Below, piece by piece: positions 28,054-40,900 of a DNA stretch of 64,000 bases. Both the position numbers and the translations under genes were made by a program. The DNA is taken from NCBI RefSeq assembly GCF_024713945.1, contig NC_134679.1, positions 6,205,001 through 6,269,000 on the forward strand. The letters are read 5' to 3'. Every line of letters starts with the position of its first letter. Positions within the stretch are counted from its first letter, which is position 1. The notes beneath the pieces are model-generated. The model made no database searches. It saw only the letters and a program-made list of their open reading frames with translations, and had not been told where the DNA came from. The stretch is from Dermatophagoides farinae (Eukaryota > Arthropoda > Arachnida > Sarcoptiformes > Pyroglyphidae).

Positions 28054-31000
28054 ACAACCCAACCAAACAGGTACATTACAAGGTGATTTATGATGATTTT
28101 TAAAAGCGTGTGCGTGTGTGTTTTTTCATTGTCATGGAAACAGGAATGAAATGTTGTTGTTGTTGTTGTTGTTTTTCAATCTCAAAATGTGATTCATTTC
28201 AGATTTGAAATTCATTCACGTTGATGATTCATTATTAGTGAATTTGACCTCGATTTTAACCCTTCTTTGTGTAAATTAACCAAAAAAAAAAAGAAAACCT
28301 GACATTGACAGTGATTGGTTTTTTGTTGTTGTTGTTGTTGTTTCGTTTAGTATTAATTGGCTTATGTTTTTTTTTTCGTGCAGATGAAAAGCTTTTGTTG
28401 CTGTCGATGTTTATTCAGTAGGATTTTCCTAGAAAAATTTTTCCTCTTCGCATATACATATTAATATCATCATCGAACACACGTGATTGAATCAATCATT
28501 GATGAATTCTTATTCTTTGGTTCCGATGTGAGTGTAATTCGATTATAGACAATTTATCGATCATTGACATTATCAAATGTACATTATGTGTACAGTGTAT
28601 CGTTATACACACACACACACAAACAGTGTTTCTTTGTCCAATCAAGCTCTAACAAAGCGTTGTACACACATCATTTTTGTTTGTTTTTGTTTTGTTTTTT
28701 TTTCTTGTTTACCCAAAAATAATTTCAGGCCATTGTTTTTCATATCTGATTGATGAACAACAAACAAACAAAAACAAAAACAAAACAGAACGGTAAAATA
28801 GAAGAAAATGTTGACAAAAAAAAAAAAAAAACATTTTGTTGTTTATTTAAAGATTTATATTGTAATAGGTCCGTTGTCCGTTGTTTTTTTTTTTTTTTTG
28901 TTTGGTCCATTGTTTATTCAGAAATTTCCGGCCAAGAATATTTTTTTTGATTCTGATTCATTCATTCATTCATTTTGTTTTCCATCAAATTTCAAGTATC
29001 CATTCAATATTTCTGCTGCTGTTGCTGCTGATGTTGATGTGTGATAAATGTTCATTGCCCTTTCAACTTCCGTCATTGTATATGATAATAATATTAATGT
29101 CGATTGATTGGATAAATTCAAAAAAAAAAAAGAAAAATAATGATGATGGTCATCATCATCTATCGTTTTGACAACAAAATGAATACGACCTTTTTTTTGT
29201 TTGTTTGATTTCTATGTTGTAGAAAAAAAAACAGCAGAACAACATTCATTCATAAATCATATTATACTTAAATGGGTGTATGGTTTTTATATCAATGAAT
29301 GAATGAATGAATGAATAAAAGACTTTGACCACCGCCACAACCACCACATATGCTTTTGTGAATATTGAACTTTTAACAACAACAACAACAATGACACATT
29401 CTTTTATTGATGGATCCATATGGAGAACATATGAAAGAAAGAAAAAAAAAGAAAATTTTCAAATTTCATTCAATGATTATCGTTGTTGTTTTTTTTTTGA
29501 TGATGATGATGATGATTGTGGTGGTTGTAGTGGTGGCGATGGTTGTGGTTTGAACAACAACGAAAATCTTTTCAAATTGTCGAGGCCATATTTTTTTTGT
29601 GTGTGTGTTGTGGACATGTCTTCAAGCTTGTCATTTGTGTGTGTGCGAGTGTGTCATTGACAAGCTTTTCTGTGATGTTTCCATGTGGCCAGAGATTTGA
29701 CATTATTATTATTTAGTTCTACATGTCATTATAATAATAATCCTCATTAGCTTTTTTGGCCGATTAATCTAATTTTCATTAGTAAAATCTTCATGTGTGT
29801 GTGTGATCGATGGTGGTGGTGGTGGTCGATAATAATATCGATAATTTTGTTTCATGTTGATGATTTCGGCCTGTGGTCACCACCACCACCACCACAATGA
29901 CCACAAAAACCCATTAAACATCAACGACAAACATTTTTTTTTTCATCCGAAAATGATCATTATGAGGATTTTTTTTCTTTTATATATACAAAAAAAAACA
30001 TAGTAGCTATTCATTCATTCATTATTTGGGTCGATTCTGGTTAGGCTAGATTTTCATTAGTATCAAATCACAACAACAACAACTACAACAGAACCAGATT
30101 GGTGTTGACTATGAATAATGATTTTTGATGTGTTTTCATTGTTCCAATGCCATTAACCTTGCTTATCGATCGATTCTAAACTAGTACTGATATGGTATGG
30201 TTCGTTTCCTTTTTTTTTTATTTCTCTGTTTCTTTATTCATTCAGCTTGAAAAAAAAATATGAAAACTTTAATGAATCTACTACAGCAACATTCTGATGT
30301 TATTATAGATGGCCATTGAACTTGTTTTTGGCAGTCAAAAAAAATGAAATTCCATGAATATGAAACAAAACAAAAAAAAGTCATGACCATACCAGAATGA
30401 CAATTTGATTGAATGAAAACAACGATGATGATGATGATGATGGCAACAAAAGTGTGAAAAAAAATTGAATGAAAATTCAATTCATAATCATCATCATGTC
30501 CATATGTTGTAAATGTATTTGGTTGTCATTGGACCAACAAAAATGTCGTGTGTGTGTGTTTAGAAAACCATAACTATATATTGTTTAAATGACACATCTG
30601 CAATTACACAAACAAATTTTCAAACATTCCATTTGGAATGTTCATTGTTCCATGTGTGTGTGAAATGTCCATTCAAAGGAGAAAAAAAAATTCATCGTGA
30701 TATATCGTGTTGTTGTTTGTTTCATAATTATCAATTGTAATGTCATACCACACACACACACACACGTGCACAAACACGTCACACACGTTTATTTTCAATG
30801 GAATAATAAATTGTTGTTGTTATTCATTCTAGTTTCGTTCACATTGGATTCTTTTTGTCTTGTCATTTTATATACATTTGAAAATGAATTAATGATTGAT
30901 GAATGATGAATGTAGGTAATATTTTGACTTTGAAAATTGGGTTTTTTTTTGCTGAAAAAAATGTTTGATGACTTTTTTTTCTTCTTCAAATGGCCACTGA

Positions 31001-32740
31001 TTTTTTGAATTGATTCATTTGATTGTTGAAAGATAACAAAGAACAAAAGATGATAGCACACACACACACACACAACATTGACAAAACGAATGTCAATTCT
31101 TAGATCGTATCGATACCATCGATATTGCGGATATAAATACCATTTGAAAAAGGACAATGACCATCATCATCGTCATCATGATGATGATGATGAATTCTTT
31201 TTTCAAAAAAAAATTCAATTGATGCGGATGGCTACACACATCATCGTCAATTGAAATTGCAAGAAATGATTGATTTTTTTCCACTGTTTTTGTTGTTGTT
31301 GTTGGTGGCTATTTCTTATCATTCTTCTTTGGTTTTTTTGTTGTATTTAATTGTTTTCATTTCATTGTTTGTTTGTTTGTTTGTTTTTTTTTATTGCCTT
31401 GGACATATTGTTGTTGTTGTCCATTCATCAATTCTTTTATGGGTTCATTGCATTTCTGGTTTTTTTGTTTTGTGGACAAAACAAAAATATTCACTTTTTT
31501 TTCTTTGTGTGGTCAATTGGCCAAATAACCAACAACACAATGAATGAATGAATGAATGAATAAGTCAATCAATCAATCAATCAATCAATTATCATTTTTT
31601 ATTATTATTTATCGATTCATAAAATTGTTTGTTTGTTCAATACAGAACACACACACAGGAAATACAGAACCTCGTATTTTTTTTTCTTTCATTGTTGTCG
31701 CTATAGTTTGTCCTCGTGAACAACAACAACAACAACAACAAAAAAAATTCCCAAAATTTCAAATGAGTGAAAAAAAACTTGGCTCATTATGGTGGATCAA
31801 AAAAAAAGAAGAAAAAAATTCACCCAAATGGCCACAGACAAAAAACAGAATGAAAGAGAAAAAAAAAACTTGAACCAAATCAATCGAATTGAATCGAATT
31901 GGAATGAAATGAAATGAAAAAACAACAACATACACACACACATACCAATCATTATCACATTGATTTATTGTTGACGATCATTGATTTTGTGCAACAACAA
32001 CAACAACAACAACAATTGATTGGATACACACACACACACTCGCATTTGGATCATCATTTGGCTTCATTTTTTATTTATTTTTTTTTCTTCGCATTATTGA
32101 GATTTTTTTTTTTTGACACATTAAATCATTGCATGCGTGTGTGTGTGTGTGTGTGTGGATATATAAATTTCAAACACATTTTTTTCTTTCTATCATTTAA
32201 AAATAGATTTCATTTATGTTATGCGTACAACAACAACAGCAACTGATATTTCAACAAATGGTTATTATTTGGATTTAAAATCGATTGAAAATCAATAATC
32301 AACGGCACCAACAACAACAACAACAACAACAACGATTATAGTTTTGGTGTGGTAACAGGGTGAGAAAAAAAAGAAAGAAAAAGGTTTGGTTCACCAAAAA
32401 AAAAAAAAAAATTGTGTTTTCTCCATGGTTGACAATCAAAAAAAAAAAAAAAAAAAAAAAAAAATCCATGTGTTTCGCCACACGCACACACAAACATTCT
32501 TTTCATTTATATTGAAGAATTTGTTACGCCATGTTGTTATAAAATGAAATGGAAATCTAAATTTGTATCATGAAAATGGGGAACAAAAAAAAATTATTGA
32601 GAAACATTGACACTGTCACCATAAAAACAAAATATCGATGATGAGAAAATGAAAACGCCAAAAACAAGATTATATTTCGAATAATAATAATTTTCAATCC
32701 AATCCAATCCAATCACCACAATCAATCAATAATCAAACGA
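28001..32740. other. Gene-free upstream flank of the receptor gene
   Basis: No supported coding exon. Repeats include (CAA)n at 28028-28050, (GTT)n near 28152-28170 and 28323-28341, (GGT)n near 29814-29825, (CCA)n near 29879-29894, (CA)n near 30752-30766 and 31059-31073, (AATG)n near 31540-31560, (AATC)n near 31567-31590, (CAA)n at 31992-32014 and 32311-32333, (GT)n near 32138-32157 and an A27 run at 32438-32464. A pyrimidine-rich stretch ending in AG at 32204-32205 could be the acceptor of a 5' UTR intron of the receptor gene, but nothing proves it. Confidence 0.5.
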
Positions 32741-32754
32741 TATCGATGTCAGTG
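32741..32754 (+). promoter_or_regulatory. Possible receptor-gene initiator with DRE-like word
   Basis: TATCGATG (seven of eight bases of the insect DRE, TATCGATA) is followed directly by TCAGTG, which resembles the arthropod initiator TCAGT. It lies about 50 bases upstream of the receptor ATG. The placement suits a short 5' UTR, but no TATA box or other confirmation is visible, and an upstream noncoding exon is equally possible. Confidence 0.2.
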
Positions 32755-32803
32755 TATCGAATGATCAATATAAACGATATTCATCATCATCATCATCATC
32801 ATC

Positions 32804-34987
32804 ATGTTACATACAGATTTAATTCATCATACCGATGATGGTTATGATGATTATTATGATGATAATATCACAACAACGACCACGACATCATTAACATCAT
32901 CATTATTAAAAAATACAAATGCCTTATTACAATCAAGTGATAATCAACATAATCAACAACAACAACAATATTTATGGATCACATACGGCTGGTTAGCCAT
33001 ATGTATTGTGACCATCATAGTTATAGTGTTGATTATATGGACAACATTAATACATTATACGTATCGTAAAAAATGGCGTACACTAGACATATTATTAGCG
33101 GCGATTCTTATACAAGAATTACCGAATGCCATAACATTATTGTCGATATCAACCATCAAAAGTACATTGATACATTTACCTCGTTCTTCATCGTTTATTA
33201 ATTCATCACATCAACATGATTATCATTCCAATTGGAATGTATATGATATTCTTTTGTGGCTATCGACATCGCAAAGATTTTTTCAATTTGCCATCATTAC
33301 ATCATTGATTGTTGATCGAGCTTTTATTATAAAATGGCCATATCAATATCGTTTTTCTGTACGCCATTCACAGATTCGTTTCTATATGATCATATTGGCA
33401 TTAATATCGGCTGTATTTGGTACATTTGCCGTTATTAGTCATCAAAATTATCAATTTGATCGGTCAAAATTATCGATGGCTACCACAAAAACAACAACAA
33501 CAGCAAAATCGTATGACTTTGATCGATCATGGCCAACACCAACCACAACAACAACAACAAAAACAGTAACGGTAACAACCGAAACCACAACCATTATCGA
33601 TGATAATAGTACTACGGAGTCATCGTTGAATGGTACTATATCGATTGTAACGAAACCACCACCACCAATGAATCAAACGAGCTATTATGATGATTCAATG
33701 ATACAATTCAGTTATAATCCAATGATTTATGATATTTATTATAGCTACTTTTTTATTACCATTTATATTGTGTTAACCTTGATTTGTTTTGGTGCATTTC
33801 TTTATGTTGAATTGAATCGACCAAAAACTACGACAATATCGACGACAAAAAATTCTTCATCAACATCGAAAAATCTACAATCAATATCGACATTATTCGC
33901 AACAACATCGACATCAACATCGTCATCAACATCATCATCATTGTCGACATCATCACCATCGCCATCTCGTTTTTCATCATTTGCCAATTTGACCAACAGT
34001 AATAACAACAACAATCATACTGGTCATCAATCGAGCAACAATGTATCAGCTGCTGCTGCTGCTGCTGCTGTCAATCATCAATCATCGATAAAAACATCAT
34101 CTATACTTCCATCATATTATTATTTTCCCAATGTCAAACATCATGATCAACAACAACAACAACAACAACAATTGAAACAAATTATGGTGGCAAATCATTC
34201 ATTAAAAATCACTGATATTGATGATGGTGATACATTTGATAATTCAAATAAATCTATCCATCATCAACAACAACAACAACAATATGGTGATTCATCAATG
34301 ATATCATTAATGATGATCGCTAATAATGGTGATGTATTACATCATGATAATCATCAACAAATGACAGATGTTAATATTAACAGTTTAGGTGGAAATGGTG
34401 GTATTTACGTTATTAGAGCATCAACAACACCAACACCAACAGCAACAACAAATGGTACATCAAGTACATATGCATCGATGATGACAACAGCAACTGATAA
34501 TAATAGTACACATCGTTTAATTGATAATGCCAATGTATCAACAAATCAACAACAACAACAACATCAACAACATCATCATCATCAACAACAACAACAATCA
34601 AACGCTAGTCGTTCAAATTCCATAAATTTAAATTTCGAACAAAAATGTGCCATCAATACATTATTATGTAGTAATAATAACAATAAAAATTTGATCGGCT
34701 CATCAACAAATGGTGGCTGTCCATCATTGGATGTTACAGCTGCTGCTGATTCTTATTCATTCTTGAAACAATCATTTAATCTTCATGGATTATCATTTAT
34801 TGGTAATAATAATAAAAGTGGTTCACAATTAAAATTAAATGATGATTCATTTCGTGATCATCATCATCATCATCATAATCATCATCATCAGCATCAACGA
34901 ATACAAAATTCTGCATTTGATTTACGATGGTCATCGGTCATTGGACCAGTATCTTTTTGTTTTGCATTTAATCATGGTCCATTTTTG
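32804..34987 (+). CDS. Receptor exon 1 (TM1-TM5, loop 3, start of TM6)
   Basis: This exon encodes residues 1-728. The open frame runs on past 35,100, but GTAAGT at 34988-34993 is a strong donor and the protein after it becomes repeat-derived. The exon ends in phase 0 after Leu728, inside TM6 (residues after IGPVSFCFAFNHGPF). The long third loop is made of His, Gln, Ser, Thr, Asn and Ala runs encoded by CAT, CAA, TCA, ACA, AAT and GCT repeats. Antisense open frames at 33802-34014 and 34413-34601 are shadows. Confidence 0.75.
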
Positions 34988-37900
34988 GTAAGTTTTGTTG
35001 TTGTTGTTGTTGTCTATTTTCACTGTCGATTATCATATGTTTTTTTGTTTGTTTCTATTTTAAACTTGCAAAATAAACAAACAAACAAAAAAAGTTTCGC
35101 TTTTTTTCGTTGCTATTTGCACTCACTCGCACACACACACACAAAGTTTTTCTGTTTTTTTTTGCCCATTTTCACATAATCACATCTATTAAATAATTGA
35201 AAACATTATGATTGTTGTCGTTGTTGTTGTTGTTTTTAGAGTTTGACGGAATTTTGCCACTTTCATTAATAACAAAATGAAATTCCAAAAAAAAAAAAAA
35301 ATGAAAACGAAAACGAAAAACTTTACATCTTATTCGTTGTCGTTGTGTTCTTTTTATCCATTTGGTGATATGAGAAACACAGAATACACAGAATACAGAA
35401 TATGGAATACGGAAAAGATTCCATTATGGTTATTATCGTCGTTATTATAAAGATTCCCTTTTTTTCTTTTTTTTTTTTTTGGTTTCCATTTTCGGCAATA
35501 AATGATATCTATATTTTTCTTCATTGTTGATGACATCAAAAAGAATGAAACCAAAACACATTCAAAACACACACACACACACACACACACCAATAATGAT
35601 GATGATTGTCATGGCATCGTTTTCTTTTTATTTCACCATCTTATTTGTTGTTGTTACTATGAATTTTTTTTCATTTCTCCGGAAAAAAATGAAAACTTTT
35701 TATTTCCGAATCGCGTGTATGTGTGTCTATTATTATGTTTTATGTTTGGCAACATTTTATAGATATTGAAAAAAATAAAATGAAAAATTTTAATGGCCAA
35801 TCAATCTGTTTGTGTTTGTCTACGACAGGATGATGATCATGTTTCTGTCTGATATTAACCGCAACCCCATTTACCACCACCACCACCAACACCACCACCA
35901 CTAGAAGAAAGAAAACCCGAAAATTTTTTTTCAATTTAAAATTTTCAAAAAATTCTATTTCAATTGAATTTTGATTAATGTTATTAATCTACATATATAT
36001 ATAAATTTATCATTTTCAAATTTAATTCAATCAGTGCAATGGTCTGGTGGCAAAATACAACCCAAAAATAGATTGATCACACTTATTGATATCAGAAAAA
36101 AATGGCAGATAAACTCTTTCCACTCCACATAATGAAAATCAAGTTCAATTTCTATGAACATGAATGGTTTATATAAATATAGATTATTGGAACATGGCAA
36201 CAAAAAAAAAAAAAAAAAAAAAAATATCCCTCATCATCATTTTTAAGAAAAAAAATGATATAACCACCACCACCATCATCATCATTATTGATTTAAATCT
36301 CTTCATCAGGATCTTGATAATGATGATCGGATATATTCAAAGATCATGATGATGGTCATATGAAAAGAGAAAATGTCTCTTCATCGTCTGTGTGTGTGTG
36401 TGTTTATATGGAGTGGAAAAATTCAATCTTTATAAATCCATGATAATGATGATCATCATCATTTTTCTGGTCAATTCAATTTGAATTTGAATATGAATGA
36501 ATGAAAAATTGTTTCTTATCTAAATGATAAAGAATTTTGTTTGTTTGTCTATTTTCAATCATTTTGTTCCATTTTGTGCCATTGATCTCGATTTGGATCT
36601 GCTTTTCAATTCCCATTATCATTATTCTCCAGTACAACATTAGACCTTGAATCGACTGTGAATATAACAAAAAAAAACTACAACAATGAAATCCGGATAA
36701 TCCAAAAAAAAAAAAAAAATGATGGATATAAATCCATCCATCATTGAATGGAATTGAAATGGATGTGAATGACACACATATATTTATTTTTTTTTTACAC
36801 ATCTAAACAAACAAACAAACAAACATTGAACGATGCAGTGTAATAGTGGAATAGAAAAATGGGCAAAATTTGAAATTCAATTTGATTCGGATCGACATAC
36901 TTTTTTTTTGCCACTGCTGATCTTCTTTTTCTTTTTCTTTTTTTTCTGGTTGACCAAATTGTTTTTTATTGTTTTTTTTATTTCTCGGCACTTTGGCAAT
37001 ATTTGAATATCATCAATTACACACACACACACACACACAAGACACACACACGGACACATATCATCGAATGAAAGAAAGATCAAACAATCTGACCTGGCCA
37101 ACGAAAATATTGATTGTTTGTTGTCGGTTGTAGATATTAAACAAAAAAAAAATTCAGGTTTATGATGGTGGTGGTGTTGGTTGTTGATTGTTGGTGGTTT
37201 TTTTTCCTTCTTCTTTCACAAATAATGATTCGTTTCAGTGTAGAAAAATGGAAAATTAATAATTTTTTTTTTCGTAGGTGATGGATTTAGGTAATTTTTT
37301 ATTTTTTACTCTCGAAGAATTTCCATCTCTGGCCATCTATCTATCCATCTAGTCTAGTCTAGTCTATAGATGTATTGTGATTGAAAAGTAGATCAAATTT
37401 TTATCTTCTTTTCCAGTTTTTTTTCACTTTTTTTTGTTGGTGTCTGATTCAATATATTAATAATAAAAATAAAACCACCAACCAATCAATCAATCAATCA
37501 GTCAATCATCCGATTCATTCAGATGATGATGAGAAAAAAAAATAAATCGAACACACACACACACACCATTTTGGTTGAAAAAAACAGAAAAAAAAATTTG
37601 TTCGATCCAGTTAAATTTCAAAAACTTGTCCAAAATCACATGCACCCATCACACACTTACACACCATTTTTTGACCATTGGCCATTCAATGGGAACACTG
37701 GAAATTGGAACAAAATAAATGTCAATCAACACATCCGGGCCGTGTGCGTGTGTGTGTGTGTGTTTCGTTTGGGATTTTTTAAACGAGGAAAAAAATTTTT
37801 TTTTTTTTGTACAAAACATACATATTTACAGTGTTTTAATAATTATATCCAAGACGATGACAAACTCGAAAAATTTCCAAATGACATAACCGCGTAGACA

Positions 37901-40900
37901 TATATAATATGTGTGTGTGTGTGTGTGTGTCTGAGTATCAATGTTGTAATTATTAGTTTGAAAGTAACGAAAAAAAGGCTTGTGTGTAGGTAAGCTCACA
38001 CACCTGTATTATTAACTTGTCGTTTTTCATATTTCGTTTTTTTTTCATCTTTAAGAATGTTTTTTCGTTGTTGTTGTTGTTGTTGATGATGATGATGATA
38101 TTTCCATTTCAATTTCAAAAAAAAACAAGTTTCAGGATTTTTTTTGCCATTTTTTTTCGCCAGATTATTAAAAACACATTTTTTTTTGTTATACCATTTG
38201 TCAATGGTCAATGGTCAGTTTGTGTCTAAAGGCTAGTCATTCGTTTAGCCATTATCATCATCGTCATCATCATCATCAAGATGTGTTTTGACACACACAC
38301 ACACTATCCACTGTTCCACAAAATGATTCGGATGATGATGATGATGATTAAATTGTCATAATTTTTGGTGTGATAAGGAAAAAGAGAGAGAGAGAGAAAG
38401 ATAAAGAAAATATGTAAATTACACACATACGGAAATCTTGGCCAGTAGACATTTGACATTTCTTTTTCTATTGCTATTTCAACAACAACAACAACAACAA
38501 TACCGATATAATAGCAAAAAGTCAAGTGTATAATAATAATGATAATGATGAATAATTCTGAAAAATTAAAACAAATGTGTCCGCTCTCTCTCTGTGTGTG
38601 TGTGTGTGTGTGTTGATAATGTTTGTTGACATTTTTTTTCGGGGTTACAAAAACAGACAAATAAAAAATCAACCGACCATTTCCGTTTGTAGTTGTTGTT
38701 GTTGTCATTTCATTATAAATGACGACGATGATGATGATTTTGACCGTCATCGTTGAAACACATTGTTTCAACGATTTAATCGTACACACACACAGACGAC
38801 TATTTCAATCAAGAAAAAAAAATCCTCTTTTTTTTCGTTCATCAGAAATTTTTTTTTTCAGTTTTATTTTTAGATTTTTTTTTTTGCTTTTAAAAAAACA
38901 AATTTTTTTTCTCTTGTATCACGGTAATCACTGTCCTACACACACACACACACTTTGATGGTGATGAACCTGGCTAATTCAATCTGACCTACCTATATAG
39001 ATAGATGGCCACAGCTAATGACATTGTCCAGCAGCATGTAATAAGATGGTTAACTTCATCATCATCATCATCATCATCATCGCAGCCGTTGATGATTACG
39101 TTCGAAACTGGACACACATACTGGACAATCGTTATTGTGTGTTTGTTATTTTTTTTTCACGCAATTTTCAATCATTCGATTGATTGATCTTGAATAAATT
39201 TTTTTTATGGATTTTTCATCCATTTAAAAGATTTATTGATGTTTTCAAAAAACAAAAAATTAACAAAAAAAAGAACCTTTTTAACGAGATGATCACTTGC
39301 ACACACACTTACACACACCTGTCTTTGTCTTTATTTTATTTTATTTTTTTTTTTTCATTTCATTTCTCCTTCAATTATTTTGTCATAATTTTCATCGTTT
39401 TTTTTTCTTTTTACCATTGTTTCATTTTTTTTTTGACGCGCCCATTTTATCGTTTCAACAACAACAACAACAAAAAACCGTTACAAATGTTCCTTATGCC
39501 CTTATATGATGATGATGGTTTTTTTTTCTCTCTGTGTGTGTGTGTGTTTTTTTAATCGGTAAATGGTGTGTGTGTGTGTGTGTTTGTTCGTGTGTCTTGT
39601 CTTGTTGTTGTTGGTGGTGATGGTGCTGGTTTAGTTTGGTTAAATAGTTGAATTATACCACACTGAACATTTGATGTTTTCAAATCGAATCAAAACCATT
39701 TTGGTTTTTTTTCCTCTTTTTTTTATCTAAAAATAAATTTTAAAAAGTCAAAAATTTTGACGATGATGATGATGAGTTGTACACACCAAACACACATTTG
39801 GCCAATAAACAACCTGTTGTAGTTTTTTTTTATTATTTCGTCCACCACCAATTTGTTTTTCGGTTAATCCATAATGAAACCATTCGATTTTGGCGTTTTA
39901 ATCTCTTTGTGTTCACACATCAAAAGATTTTCATTTTTTTTAATCAAATAAATTTCAAATTTCCGTTGTGTTGCACAACCTTCACCTTGAAAAAATTGAT
40001 TTTATTATTGTTTACCGAACAAGGTGTATATATGTACAATTGTCCATTTCATTTCAGATTTTGTTCAGATGATGATGATGACGAAATACATATCATTTGT
40101 GTAATTGAATTACATTTTTTTTCCCAATTCAAACTCTATTCGAGCTTTTCTTAAATTTTTCTTTTTGTTTTGTTTTGCATTGAAAAAAATGAAAAAAAAA
40201 ATTTAGATTTGGACATTTATTCAATTGTTTCATTTGTTTGTTGACCTTCTTGTTGTTTTGTTTTGTTTTGTGTGTGTATGTATGCGTCTTTGTCATCCAT
40301 ATTTGCGTGTCGTTTTGTTTTTATTGTTGTTGTTGTTGTTTTCGTTCATTCATCTGTTGAAATCAATCCATTATATGTACTGGTTTTTGTTGTTCTGACA
40401 CATTTTGTAAATACACACACATACACACAGACACACAAATATAATGTGCACCATATGGATGGATGAATTTCAATTTAATTCAACAACAACAACAACAACA
40501 ACAAAAATTACATTTATTTGTTGTTGTTGTCGTGGTGGTTTGTATTTGTATTCATTTGTCAAAATTAACGATTTTAATATCAAAACTTGATATTAAAATC
40601 TGAATTTGGAATTTTTTTTTTATTTTTTGAAAATATTTTTGTTGACAAATCATGACTTTACAATTTCAATTTTCTTAATGATGACCTTTTCTTTCTTGAA
40701 ATTTAACAATTCATTCCAGAAATTTTTCTTTGTTGTTGTTGTTGTTGTTGCCACGATCCATTTCCTTTTCATTCAAATTCATAGTTCTGTTTTTTGCGGT
40801 TGTTGTTGTTGTTGTTGTTGTTGTTGGTTGATTCTATTCATCATGGGAAATTTTTTTTTGTTTTCTTTGCATTTGATTTGATTTGATTTGAATGTCACAT

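Noticed and set aside
33802-34601. Antisense open frames opposite receptor exon 1 and similar ones opposite exons 3 and 4
   Set aside because: Val/Asp/Leu runs are the reverse readings of the sense-strand TCA, CAA and ATC repeats.
38304-38789. 161-codon minus-strand open frame in the receptor intron
   Set aside because: Ile, Val, Thr and His runs come directly from (GAT)n, (CAA)n and (GT)n tracts, with no protein-like segment.
39777-40154. 125-codon plus-strand open frame in the receptor intron
   Set aside because: It starts at TTG, is rich in Phe/Ile/His, and has no homology or splice support; expected from T-rich sequence.
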